Shown here: positions 33,866-45,399 of the stretch, piece by piece
How the letters are laid out: each line of letters opens with the position of its first letter
How positions within the stretch are numbered: the first letter of the stretch is position 1
From: Marsupella aquatica
Taxonomy: Eukaryota; Marchantiophyta
Direction: 5' to 3'
NCBI GenBank assembly: GCA_973895155.1
Contig: OZ316891.1
Location: 21,266,001 to 21,330,000 of the forward strand
Length of the DNA: 64,000 nucleotides
Notes under the pieces: model-generated
The model's input: only the letters and a program-made list of their open reading frames with translations
Database searches by the model: none
Told to the model about the DNA's origin: nothing
Made by a program: the position numbers and the translations under genes

Positions 33866-36763
33866 TCAACCAGGTAAATAGTAGTCCATTTTCTCAACCG
33901 GAAGATTGAGGACTGATGTCTCCACCTGCACATCGTCATCAACAGGGTGAGTACTTCCAGAAACCAGGTACGGAGACGAGAAACAAGAAACCCTGGATGA
34001 CAATCTGATTATAGCCAGATATAAAACTGTACTACATTTCTGAATTAATTTAGTGCATAACAGAAGTACATTGCAAACGATGGAAAACACTTCCATTTCA
34101 TACTACTCAAGTCAAGGTAACAGCTTCTCCATGACACAAGGAGAAAACAGATGATATAGCAGCGAAGGTGGGCAGGAATCCAGTCATGTCGCCTCACTAC
34201 AGACCTCTTCAAACGGTACAAATACCAGGGACGCCATTCCCCTTTTGTGGGAAACAGCAGGAACATCCGGATCATGAGATTCATATTCCTCCCATCCTTC
34301 TACAGCATTCAGCACATCCTCGTCTCTAATGTGAGTAGCATCTTCTCCAACACCAGATGTAACCAGTGAGAGTATGTCCATCCGATTGTTTGCCCCAGGA
34401 GTTGTCCCGCGTATTCTGTTCACATCCACAGCAGAATGTCACTTTGATAAAATGGAAATTTAAATTTCAATATCTTAGGGGATAATAAGTCCGAAAGCGC
34501 TCAAGCCAACACCTCTCGACAGTGTTTTCTATGCATTGAAATTAGACAGAAACTTGCAGTCCTACCCTAAAGAATGACCAAAAACGATGAAGGGAAGGAA
34601 ACCATACCTAAAGCGGATTCTCAATACAGTAGGACGACGGCCAGGGTAAAGAATGGCAGCTTCAATCTGGCAGAGTGTAAAAGTCAATATCGGGCTAAAT
34701 TAAATATGTATCGAGTTGACGCTGACCACGATTTCGATGTGTCAGCTTCGACATATTTCTGTAATACTAAGTCTAGTCTTATTTCCCTAATTGCGTCAAG
34801 ATAAGGTTCTTTGAAGTTACAGTTCAGTCTAATGGTGGAGTAATCTTGATCCCGGAAGAAGTCCAGCATCACAGAGCCAAAGCTGGTCATAGTCCATCAT
34901 GTAGATTATGAATGTGTTTGGATTGAACACGAGGATGGTGGTAGAATACCTGGTTATCGGCAAGAGTATACCGTCCGGCAAAGACTGAATCTGATTTAGA
35001 TGAATGGCTCTGGATTACTTTGGCAACCTCCTTCAGCCGATTGGGAGATATCTACACCAACCAATGACAAACAATCTATGTAAAAAAGTCGCATAAGTGA
35101 GGTTATTCCGGTCTTAACAAGTAAAAAATGACACATGGCTAATGAAGTGTTCACCCAGTCCATAGATCTGGAAATTGAACCGTTTTTTGCGTCACTACCG
35201 GTCTGAATATATTACCTTGTACAAACATTTCCCACTTGGATAAAACTTCATATATCTGTAGTAGCAGACCTGTTAATCAAATAGAACTACGTCAGTGCTG
35301 CAAAAGAGGGGAATTCTTAATATCCCAGGTGACAAAACTGACGAGTACCACGTGCCATCCATTTTGCAGGACCCAGAAAGGAACCATCACAGCAGACGAA
35401 AGGTCAACAGGAATAAAATATAGGATTAGTCATACCAGGTGAACCGGATTGGTTATTTTCCATTCGGCAATGCCGGTACGTATATATGTGTTGCGAGATA
35501 CATAGAGACCTGGGTCGACAACAATTAGAATCATGCAGTCACTACCACACGCACTTTGTATATTCTGCTATATTTGTGAAGATCACCGTCACTTTTCCAT
35601 GGAAGATGACTGTCATCCTTCCAGTGGGATAGAGTGCGCCATGTTATGATCAGTTGTTCCTGTCTAACAAGATAGGCACTCAGCAATAGTTCTGACAAAC
35701 CCTTTCACCTATAAAAAAATTCATCAGATTGACATCCAGTAGCATTTGCCTATGCAAGACGAAGAAAAACTCTCACCAACCATCCAAGATCAAAAAGTCA
35801 CTTTGAATCGAACCCTAATAAATAATTTTCAGCCCTCTTGAAATACTCTCAACAATGTAAGCAGAAAGGTTTGTCTCTCACAGGGGACGCAAGTAGTGTC
35901 AGTTCCCTTCAGAAAAGAGTCGACAAAAACTTCACAACGGCAATAACAAACTCACCGTCAAACCGTAACCGTGGCCGCTCTAACCACATCTTCCGCCAAG
36001 ATCCTTGGTAAGAATGCTGCACTATAGACTCATTTTGTTGAACCCCACAGATCTGCATTCAGCAAGTTTACCATCTCATGTTAAACGTAGTGTCAGCCAA
36101 CGAGGTAGCTGAAACTGACGTTTGTCCAGGAGCAGTAAGTGGGTACCGGTCGGCAAGGACAAAGGAACACATACCTGCCATGCTTTCAAGCAAGCACCGC
36201 GCCACAATGCAGGGGCTATTAGAGCATATCGCCATTTCCTACAGACACAAGCGCCTCGTCCCAAGGCATAGGGAGAAGCACGGAGAAAAACCTACACAAA
36301 ACATCCGATGGATGAGTATCTCTCATACCTGAAAATATAGTAAAGGCGGTACTTTTGCCTGAAGAATAGAATCAAAGTTACAAAAATAGTGAAGAGGCTT
36401 TGACGGGTCCTTGTACATCTCTTATGCCAAAGCCTTAAGAGCTTGGTTGCCTGGGCTGCCAATTCCCTCTTACCTCGAAAAGAAGCTCATCGGGAAGCAT
36501 GCGATGGAGTAAAGAGGGATCTTGTACAGGGGGCAACCTGCTGATGCTTCCTACAGGAGCCACAGGACGTACCCTGGTACCATAGAGACCTGACAGTGTG
36601 GCAAGAACTTTTGTGTGAGAACTTGCACATCACATTACTCTGCTAGCTTGTCTGCTCGACAATAAGATCTCAGAACACATGTAGAGTAGATGAGTAACTC
36701 ACTCAACCAAGGTCTCCAGGTTTCTAAATACTGCACACTTTTCACGTCCGTTTTGCCACCCAT
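33866..36763 (-). CDS. FBXO9-like F-box protein, ten coding exons
   Basis: Joining 36763-36703, 36589-36474, 36291-36175, 36052-35956, 35509-35436, 35269-35216, 35051-34950, 34666-34608, 34415-34205 and 33925-33866 gives 316 residues, with GT-AG borders and continuous phase. An F-box lies at about 47-98 ([38 protein letters not shown]). The C-terminal half matches the conserved FBXO9/Hrt3-type region of plants: [83 protein letters not shown] and [19 protein letters not shown]. Such proteins recruit substrates to SCF ubiquitin ligases through SKP1. The N-terminal TPR part of animal FBXO9 is absent, as in plants. The start MGGKTDVKS follows a likely 5' UTR intron acceptor; an upstream coding exon cannot be excluded. 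Confidence 0.9.
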
Positions 36764-38640
36764 TGTAGTTGAAGTTTTTGTCTGCAGGAGGTAGTGCAGC
36801 CAGTTACAACCATTTTGCCATCAAATGTGGAACAGAAGGAAATTACGTCAAGAAGATACTCAAAAGACTACAAACTTGTTGCCCTCATGCGCCACCTTCC
36901 GAAGAGATTTAGATACCTATATCATCCAAAGTGAGCTCGATCATGATCTCAGTAGCCGTGGATATACACCACCAATTGTAAGGTCATTGCCTGAAAGCGT
37001 AAAAAAACACAACAGAAACACTCGACCTTCAGTACTTCAACTCTGTACAAAGTCCGCTAGCATAATTTATGGAAATCGGATAAACCGTAACAATCTGGGA
37101 TAATAAATCCTTCGATCACATCTTTCAAAGGGCAAACTAGTCTCTGACAATTCCAGATGGAAGTCAACACACTGCCAAACTCTCTTGCAATAAGTCTAAA
37201 CCTTAACACTATAAGCTGAACGCGAGCCTAGATTCCTCAACAAAACAGAAATAGAAAGAGCTTCCCTTTCTGCCTATATCATCGTTCAGAAAATCAAAAC
37301 CAAAGCATAACAAATTTTTACAACGCGATTTTAAAAGCTGAAAATTGAGCTGCTGAAGTCATTTTTATGCTCATTCCTCTCCCACACGAGGGGATAGGAG
37401 GAGTCTGCCTTTTAGTAGTGAGTGAAGAAGCAAACTGGGTGATGTGGCGGGGGGTGGGGGGAGAGAGCAAGCAGGTAGGAGTCCGTGACGAAGGGGAAAA
37501 CGGACCACAGGATTCCGATCCTCGTGGAATGCAACTCTCCAATTTCGACAAGAGCAGAGTAGGAAATGAGGAGAAAGAGCCACTGGTCTGATCACCCAAA
37601 CTAAGATAACCTTGCGGCGCAGCAGAATTGGAACAGCCGCCACAACACCGCAAGGCAATGTCCTCTTCTCTCCTTTTCTCTCTTCTTGTTAAGCAACAGC
37701 ACAACAACAACACCGACATGCACATGCGTTCTGCTCAACAGCAACTCCCCAGAAGAACGAGAGAAACCAAAAAGCAGCAAACCGAACTTCACCCCTTAAT
37801 GAATTTCCAGATGACACAGAAAGAGAATCGTCCCAGAGATGCAAAAGCCCCATTAACTCTCCAATCCATGGATGACCCACCCAATCAACGAAAGTCCATC
37901 CGCAAATTCTGCTGTCTTCCTTTCCTTTCCTCTCCTTCCTTTGCTTTCCTTGCTTGAATGGGATTGGATTGCATTAAACTGAATTGAATTGCCTTGAATT
38001 GAATTGAAGCGCAGTAAAGTCAATTGAATCCAATCCTCTGGTGGTCGCGTGATCAGGTTCCTTCCACACGTACCTTGCTGTCGGAGTAGCCTCATCGTGG
38101 AGTCAGCATAGGCAAGAACCAAATCAAGAAGGATGGACGGATGGGCGGATGGATGAACTCGGATGCCCAGCCTTGCGGTGCCTTCTAATTACTCTCTCGA
38201 CGCAAAGCCCACCTTGACTTCCATCGTGCTCCTTGGGTGCTTTGCTTTTGCTCCCTGCCAGACTTGACTGATTGCCTCCGGAATGAAATGGAATGGGATG
38301 CCCAGGCAGGAAATGGGTGCACCAAATTGAGATACCGTAGATCGAAAGCGTACTTGACAGGCAGAGAAGTCACTCTCGATTTTCGCACGAAACCTGGTAC
38401 TCTACCAGAGCTGTGCCTGGCCCTGATTGTTTTTATTTGTTCTGGTCTTCAAAGGAAACGAGTAAAAACACTTACACTCTCCCCACCCACCCCACCCCAA
38501 TAGTGACCTACATTTATTGGAGGGAACCCATTTCAGTTGAGCCCCCAATGATCCGGCAAGGACCCGCACAAGGAGGAAGAGAGTATTCAATCAGGGTCAC
38601 AAATTAAAGTGGACAACCAGGGGCCGAGGAGATAATCAAA
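36764..38640. other. Upstream region of the F-box gene
   Basis: Probably holds the promoter and a 5' untranslated exon of the F-box gene; the coding exon at 36,763 begins just after a CTGCAG acceptor-like site. The minus-strand frame at 37,318-37,725 starts with ATG but is compositionally biased and shows no domain, so I do not call it. CT-, GT- and ATTGAATTG-rich words occur at 37,900-38,020. Confidence 0.4.
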
Positions 38641-38745
38641 ACTCCATCCAATACCCACAAAACCCACCCACACACAAATACCCTCCACACTCCCGTGAGT
38701 GGAGGGGGGATTGAACCTGGGACCTTCAGTTCCAAGCTAATTCCC
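38640..38745 (-). mobile_element. Second tRNA-derived SINE fragment
   Basis: On the minus strand TTGGAACTGAAGGTCCCAGG is followed by GGTTCAATCCC (complement of 38,707-38,717), a polymerase III B box in its tRNA-like context. Then comes a GGAGGGTATTTGTGTGTGGG body. The A box is weak or lost, so this is a 5'-damaged copy of a different SINE from the one at 33,131. Confidence 0.55.
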
Positions 38746-38885
38746 TTGATTGTTTTTGTTTATTCTTTTCAATAAGAGGTACCGCAATGCCACTAAAGTT
38801 GTGGGATATTAAGATATTGTCACTGTTGTTTATTAGGGGGTCTCAAACCTCAAAACCTGATTGCTCTTAACTTTAGTAGTTAACA

Positions 38886-39070
38886 TTTGGGACAGACAAA
38901 GTTATGGAATACCAAATTCATAGGCCATAACTTTTTGCCATAAAGATTAAAGTTGGTCATATGCCTTGACCACAAGTCATTGCAGAGGGTAGTGAAAAAC
39001 AATTTATGCAAAACCCTGTTCAACAGCTACAGTAGAGCCATATGTATATGGCCAAAAGCCATCATTAACA
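38886..39070. repeat. Dispersed copy of the 32.8-33.0 kb repeat
   Basis: GTTATGGAATACCAAATTCA, CATAACTTTTTGCCA, CACAAGTCATTGCAGAGG and ATGGCCAAAAGCCATCAT occur in the same order as at 32,881-33,045. Confidence 0.75.
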
Positions 39071-41400
39071 ATTTTGAAGCTTTGAGACTACCTAAATGCA
39101 TTTGTTATAGTGCGACCATTTGGTCCTTGGTTATTTGGGGGTTAACTTAATTGACCTCTGCAAGTCCTGTTCTCATTGCCTAAAATTTCTGTCTGGATGA
39201 TTTTCCCCATCATTGCTGTTGGAATTGCTCTACAGCATTCTAAGGACAGATAGTGCTGACAGAGGAGACCACATGCTGAGATGTGTCTTGTACAGGATGG
39301 AGTCTGACCCATGGCTAACCTTTGTCTTTTTGTTCTCCACTATTGAAGCCTGGCAGTATAAGAAATACAATAAAAACCATGGCAGTATTATAATTACACA
39401 CATTTTCTGTGACAGTACACTTGGAAGTGTTTTGAATACGTGGGTGCCCTGCCCTTGATTGTTTTAGTTTTAAATAACTGAGCTTTGTTAAACTAGAGTT
39501 TTCCATAAATGTTTCAAAACAGGGCAAGTAGCATTTTGATGAATTTGTAGCTGCAATTGCTTTCACTGGCAGTTTTACTCAAAGCCAAAAGATAAGGCCA
39601 AACAGCTGAGCGGTGTTCCCAATGTGTATATTTCTAAGTCACTCAGTAATAGGAAAACTCAAGTGGACTTGTAGCAGTTGAATCTGCCTCACCCGCTCTA
39701 ATTAGGGTAGCTCATGTGCTCCTCTCTCACTGGCATTCTTGTTGCGCCCCTCACCCTGCTCATTGACATGAACATCTATTTTTACCATTTTTTGTGGGAT
39801 ACTACTTACAGCTTGCCACCCAACTTTTTGAATAATTACTACAGTGCCACTTTTTTTCATCACTGGTTAAATAATTTTACCTTGATTAGCCAAAGCGATC
39901 TATACTTTGTTTGGAGTTGGATTTTGGAAGATTACGATACTTTAGATTCTAGTCGAACTAGCAAACACAAAATTAATAATGGATACCATGCTTAACAAAA
40001 AGGATGTTAAGTTAAAATCAAGAAGATTATAAGTTAAGGCAATATTGGGTCACACGTGTGTTGTTTGATGTTATTTGTAACATTCAAATTGAGAACGTTA
40101 CAAGTTAAGACATTAGGAGACACACATCTAGAAGGATATATAGATATACTAACTTTGTTCATAAAATTTCAGCCCAATGGGGGTTTGCAACCTCAAACAT
40201 GACATTCTGTAAAGCGTTATGATGGCATGAACACAAGAGTAACCTTGCTAGCTTATACCTGCAAAGAGCAACAGTGGTTCAATGTGATGGGCAGTGCCAA
40301 TGGGAGCAAGAGAGAGTGAACGAGTAACTCTTTTATGATGCTTGTCAGTGGACTTATTCTTGTATGAATGTATCATCCCCTCAGGTGAATATGTGGATAT
40401 GGTCAAGGCTGATATCATTGATCCAATGAACGTGATTAGGATGCTGCAAGGAAATGTCGTTCCTTGGCAATCATGGGTAAACCAATGCAGAAATAGATTT
40501 TATGTATGTTGGGTTTCTGACTTGACCTCTTCTCTTGTTGCAGTGTTTCCTCGTTATTGGGAACTGCAGTATTGGTGGTATATGGGGCATGGATGCTATA
40601 GATTATTGAGGAGCTCTTGCTGACATTTTTCACTGACTTTGAGTTTACATTTGGTGTCCAGAATATTTACATGGCCATGTGTGTTTGAACTTGAATGATC
40701 TCAGTGGTTTCTCAATTCCTTGCACTGCCAAGGAATTGCTCATATGTGGTATGAACGAGCTTATAGATTTTTTGAGCAACCTGGATGTGCCATTCACAAT
40801 TATGTCGGTATTGTATTCTAAGAACATTGAATTTTTATTTATTTTTGCCTTGAAAAAAACCAAATGAATTCCATTCATAAAGTCAGCATACAGAAAGTGG
40901 GGGAGCTCAAAAAGGCTTGACATTTGATTCAAAGCCGACATTGTATTCAACATGCCGGCTTTGAATCAGATGTGTGTGTAGGGACAGTCTTGTAATATTT
41001 CCCGCTCACAAGGATTTTCATGTTGAGAATAAGAATTGAACATTTACTTGTAGAATTTGGATGTATTTTTGAGTGACCCCTTTTGAAGCAAGAATAAATT
41101 AGCTTTGGGTGACTTGGTACTTGTGCCTCAATGCTTATTCCTTTAGAAAGTGTCTTCTACTCAGTGCTTATTCATTTAGAAAGTGTTGGCCTCACTCCTA
41201 CCCCCACATGCCATTTTTCTAGTAGACAATTCTAAACTGTTGTGAATCTCAGTCAAAAAAGTGGTGGGTCTCTCATGTTTGTTTCTCACAACTCTTGGAT
41301 TTCATCACACTCTTAAGAATAGATAGTCTAGGTATCTATAGTGTATGTTTGAAGAATCAATTTAATAAAACTTGAATATAAAGATAAAACAACATAAATC
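39071..41400. other. Intergenic, no intact gene
   Basis: AT-rich sequence. Apart from the HSP60-like fragment at 40,384-40,440 I recognise nothing coding. Confidence 0.4.
40384..40440 (+). pseudogene. HSP60 (mitochondrial chaperonin) C-terminal exon fragment
   Basis: Nineteen codons translate as GEYVDMVKADIIDPMNVIR. This closely resembles the conserved segment near the C-terminus of mitochondrial HSP60/Cpn60, where the known pattern is a short GEY-D-M-KAGIIDP-KVIR block. A CCCCTCAG acceptor-like sequence lies directly before it, as at an exon edge. The sequence afterwards, GATGCTGCAAGG, could echo the following DAA residues after a small deletion, but similarity then stops. No other chaperonin exon is seen nearby. 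It is a gene fragment, probably carried here by a transposable element or left by an old duplication. Confidence 0.55.
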
Positions 41401-41439
41401 TAACAACTAAAGGGCAAAATTGAAATAAAATATAGATCT

Positions 41440-41575
41440 AAAGGGGGGTTTCAAACAAGAAGATTAATATGAAGCTAAAGGGGGGGGGGGGGGGGGGGTC
41501 TCAAACAAGAAGATTAATATGAAGCTAAAAAGGGGAGGGGGGGGGGGGGGGGGGGGGTTCTCAAACAAGAAGATT
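41440..41575. repeat. Tandem repeat with long G runs (G19 and G21)
   Basis: A unit of about 60-75 bp, TCAAACAAGAAGATTAATATGAAGCTAAA plus a G run in pieces, is present about three times. The G runs are 6 in the first copy, 19 at 41,480-41,498 and 21 at 41,537-41,557. Such runs can form G-quadruplexes and are unstable in length. Confidence 0.9.
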
Positions 41576-41689
41576 AAAAACTTTAAGAGGGGGTAAAATA
41601 ATTCCAAAGTTCAAAAGCACAAACCATACACCTTGTCTAAAATAAATTGAAACAAAAATTCATTTTTAAAATTATCACATAAAAATCTC

Positions 41690-42075
41690 AATAAGATATA
41701 GTACCCTGTGTGGCTGCCCAACAAGGTAACACCAGAATTGTTCTAAGATGCTCTTTTAGGTGCTTCATACATATTTCTCCCCAACAAGGTAACACCAGAA
41801 TCGTACTAAGATGCTCATTTACGTGGTTCATACATATCAAAAATCTAAAGAAGACAAAGTAACCTGAGTGGCAGATGCTCATTTAGGTGGTTCATACATA
41901 TAAAATATCTCAATAAGACAAAGGAACCTGAGTGGCTCCCCAAGAAGAGAACACCAGAATTAAGTCCATTTAGGTGCATCATACATATAAAAAATCTCAA
42001 TACTACAAAGGAACCTGAGTCGCTCCCCAACAATGGAACACCAGAATTGTACTAAGATGCTTTAGCTGGTTCATT
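41690..42075. repeat. Degenerate tandem repeat, about 60-100 bp units
   Basis: Recurrent words in fixed order are CCCCAACAAGGTAACACCAG, TACTAAGATGCTCATTTA, GGTGGTTCATACATAT and GACAAAGTAACCTGAGTGGC. They occur about four to five times with deletions between copies. No coding sequence is associated. Confidence 0.8.
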
Positions 42076-42926
42076 TGGGGTAATCAGATGTCTAGCTTGA
42101 CCCCAATTTGCGGAATTTGCAACTTTATTCTCAACCAACTTACAACTAGACTCCATTCTTCGCTGTACTATCCGGTAGGGAGTTACTGTAAGAAGATAAG
42201 GGAGGACTGGTATTCGAAATTCTCTACTCTAGCCTTTCGACGTAAGGTCGTCAATGAGTACTTTATTTTCTGAACTACTTGTGTTGTTGTGCAGAGAGAT
42301 TCCTCTGAAAATCTCAGCTTCCAATGCATACTGTATGTACTGTGTACCTTTCCAAATATAATTTCAGCTTATTTCATACATGCAGCTCCATCCTACTCCG
42401 AACTTTGTTAACTTTGAATAGGAAGTAATTTGTCGGTGACCCGCACAGCACACTCCAATTGTGAAGCAAAACGCTGCTGGAAATACACCAGAAATCGCAC
42501 ATTGCCGCACTTCACAAATAACCTTTCGAAGATGCTTCGCTCATGAATCGCACATTTTGCATACCTGAAAAACGAAAACATTGCGAAATTGAACTCTTTG
42601 GAAAACCTTCGAATGTCGACGATCCAGCAGCGCAAATGTTGCGATCACAACCGTGTGGCAAACTATCAGCAATACTAACTGTACAGAATGAAGGAGCAAG
42701 ACTTGAAGTAAAGGAACTCACGGGAAAGATTACAAGACACATACGGTGACGACTACTGCCCAAATAATCCAATCGTTTGAGTACAAAAGGGGTACAATCA
42801 AACGATTGCGCACAACTTAAACTCAACAATTTCGTCGTAGCTCTGTTTTGGAAATACAGGTGGCCATCACACGTTACCTGGAATTCGGCAACCGTTTCTC
42901 AGACCATTTTGAGCTTGGTCTTTTAG

Positions 42927-43121
42927 CTACCGCCTCTGATCCGGAGAACGTCTCCTTCCACCACCCAAAACAAATCATTTGTGGCGTCTTCCTCATACGA
43001 GAAGGAGGCAGCAGCAAAGGAAGAGAAAGTAGAAGACGAACAGGAAGAGGCCGATCTCCACGTTACAACCCCGACCCTGAGGATGGCGATCGCCTATTTG
43101 CTTGCGAGCTACTTCAGCTAG
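42927..43121 (+). CDS. Possible terminal exon of an unrecognised plus-strand gene
   Basis: I do not recognise this. After a TTTTAG acceptor-like site the frame reads 64 codons: serine/threonine-rich, then acidic-lysine (KEEKVEDEQEEADLHV), ending PTLRMAIAYLLASYFS before a TAG stop. The composition looks protein-like, but no upstream exon could be linked in phase. The overlapping frame at 42,848-43,153 is the alternative and is less convincing. Confidence 0.25.
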   Translation, partial: LPPLIRRTSPSTTQNKSFVASSSYEKEAAAKEEKVEDEQEEADLHVTTPTLRMAIAYLLASYFS

Positions 43122-43724
43122 GTAACTCTCTTCCGTGGTTGCTGCTTGCATAACGATGAATGTGCCCGCCCCTCCCGCGATTATTCAATTGAAGTCGAGT
43201 TTCTTCAGCTGCCCTCCATGATACTGTCTAGCTATAAATTTGCTTTTCAATTATAATAAAACTCTACAACTGGGTTAGTATTATAGTACAAGTACTGTAG
43301 GTGCCACCATCTCAGGTTTCTGAGACAGATAACCGCTTTTTGTGAGGAGCTTGAAACAACTGGGTTGATATTATTGTACAAAGGTGGAGCTTGAAACGAC
43401 TCTACTCTCTAATCTCGATCAATCTATGTTTTACAAAATATGATAATGCATCATATTCAGGAATAACTGCAAGTGTGAGGAGTGACTCTACCTAATCTTG
43501 ATCAATCTCTATTTTTCTTATCAAAATATGATACTGTATCATATTCAAGAACAACTTTATGTGATTACCCCTTGCAAATTCAAAGAGACAACCCCATAGA
43601 AAGTTGTTCCTGTTACACTGTATATCATATAATGTTACACATAGATTGATCAAGATTAATGTAGATCTCCTCATCAATAGAAAAGCACATCGTGAATTCG
43701 ACATATGTGTAGAGCTGATCAGGG

Positions 43725-45252
43725 TTAAATATCATCCCCGTCGTCTGCAGAGCTTGCAGTGTCTTCTTCATCACTACCACTGTCACTACTGCTACTGCCG
43801 CTTCCACTTTCAGAGCTCCCACTCCCACTGCTGCTGGAGCTCGAGCTCACCTTCGCTTCTGAAAGTCCTGCAGCTGCTTGTGCTCTCAAGGTTGCAGCGG
43901 TCTGATCTACACCCGTCTTGTCTGCATCCTCATCCTCACTGATATCCACCTCCTCATAATCACTTACCTCCTCCTCAATTTCCTCTACTACTTCCTCCAC
44001 TTCAACCTGCTCCTCCTCCACTTCAAGCTTCTTTGATGGAGATGCCTCCTCTATCTCGTCATCTATCTCGATATTGACAGGGGAAGGCTCCCTCTCCCTC
44101 TTTCGTTCCGCAGGAGATGCAGGAGGTATTGGGGGTGAAGCCTTCTTGCCTTTTGGGCCTTTAGGCCCTGTGGGGGTCTTCTTATTGCCTTTCTTTTTAC
44201 CTGCTCCATCAATAAATAGCACCGTTTTAATCCTCAACCGTCAGAGTGACATATCCAGCTGAAGAGAAGAGAAGAGAAGAGAAGAGAAGAGAAGAGAAGA
44301 GAAGAGAAGAGAAGAGAAGAGAAGAGAAGAGAAGAGAAGAGAAGAGAAGAGAAGAGAAGAGAAGTACCTGGTGGATCAGGCTTGGTTACCACTGGTGCCA
44401 CCTCGGCCTCTATTTTTTCACTTCGTACCGCCTGTACAAAAGCCAAATTCAGCAACCCTCCTCAGGACAACGTCCAAGGAAAACAAAGGTAATCCAAGAA
44501 AGAATCTCGTCAGCGCTGAACTAAATAGAAGTCACCATGGAAGGTTCCCCATGGTACAAAGGCAAGAAGAACGACTGCTTACTGGGCCAGCAGGTTTCTT
44601 AACAGACTTTTCGGCAGCTTGCACAGATGAGATCCTCTCAACCTGGATGCCATTGCCATCTTGAGGGGACTCAGGTTCCGCTGCTGATGTTCCTTTCTGA
44701 GCGGCACTTGCTGCTGCAGCTGAAGACTCCCCTGGCATCCTGATATGCCGGAGGCTCTTCACAGCCCGGTGCATGCGCTCCAGCCGAAAAGACTGTCCAT
44801 CAAAGAGCAACACTGCATCCAATTCCTGATAATCGCCAACATTGCCCTCAAATGCCACTTTAGGTTTCCCGGCCTGGTTATTAAAATACTCCACCGTTGA
44901 TTTGTTGTCACTGCTGCTGTGTAGAGACCCTGGCCTGCTAGTGTCGATTGATGCTGGTTTGAACTCATCTGCACCATCGACAACAGGCCAAAGTTTTTTC
45001 TCAGTCCCAATTTCCTCAAACTCCAGGACGCAAAATCCATTTGCAACAAACAGATAATACTCCACGCAGTTCAGTACCGACTTTCACATCATGATATAGT
45101 TTCCCAGCACCGACTCCCAACAAAGAAATGAGGCGCAAAGGTCACACATTACATCGCAATGAATAGAATCGAGAGGTTGCATCGTCGGAACAGGTCTGTC
45201 CCAATTTCAGTGGATACCACTGCTCTTCAACAGGAGGGCCCTGCTTCGTCAT
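43725..45252 (-). CDS. EAF: ELL-associated factor (EAF) homologue, four coding exons
   Basis: Exons 45252-45153, 44968-44583, 44431-44368 and 44200-43725 join in phase to give 341 residues. The N-terminal EAF domain (about 10-110) reads WYPLKLGQT, YEFKPASIDTSRPGSL, VEYFNNQAGKPKVAFEG, LDAVLLFDGQSFRLERMHRA and VKSLRHIRMPGESS, as in plant EAF proteins. The last exon is acidic and serine-rich (EEEQVEVEEVVEEIEEE, then SSSSSGSGSSESGSG), resembling the transactivation tail of the family. EAF supports ELL-type elongation of RNA polymerase II in the nucleus. The start codon at 45252 gives MTKQGPPVEEQWYPL; the longer-looking frame beginning at 45065 is intron read-through. Intron 3 is mostly a (TCTTC)n run. 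A CT/GA run sits 37 nt upstream of the ATG. Confidence 0.93.
44261..44364. repeat. (GAAGA)n microsatellite in EAF intron 3
   Basis: About twenty perfect GAAGA units (TCTTC on the transcribed-sense strand) fill the first 100 of 167 nt of the third intron. They begin three bases after the GT of the splice donor. Confidence 0.97.
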
Positions 45253-45286
45253 CCTTCTCTTGCTCCAACAACAGCTCGAAGCTCGA

Positions 45287-45288
<2 letters not shown>

Positions 45289-45320
<32 letters not shown>
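45289..45320. repeat. (CT)n microsatellite in the EAF leader
   Basis: Sixteen CT units lie 37 nt upstream of the EAF start codon; in the transcript they read as GA. This is a usual location for GA-rich 5' leader repeats in plants. Confidence 0.95.
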
Positions 45321-45322
<2 letters not shown>

Positions 45323-45399
45323 ATTGAGTCACTTCCGTTCCTCCTTCTTCACCTACGGTACTCAGTTGTGTCCTCCTCCTAACAATAACAAAAGGTCGT

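Noticed and set aside
36237-36241. Splice acceptor TGTAG before GAAATGG in the F-box gene
   Set aside because: Reading through gives continuous CVCRKWRY, the expected F-box sequence, so no intron is needed.
37318-37725. 135-codon minus frame upstream of the F-box gene
   Set aside because: It has an ATG but is serine/cysteine-rich without a domain; it more likely is leader sequence.
42408-42829. Opposing frames on both strands
   Set aside because: Neither shows a known motif, and they overlap each other almost completely.
43604-43942. Plus-strand frame over EAF exon 4
   Set aside because: It is the antisense of the serine/acidic EAF tail.
44532-45065. EAF starting at MEYYLFVANG (45065)
   Set aside because: That start lies in intron 1; the upstream exon beginning at 45252 gives the conserved WYPLKLGQ start and a matching phase.
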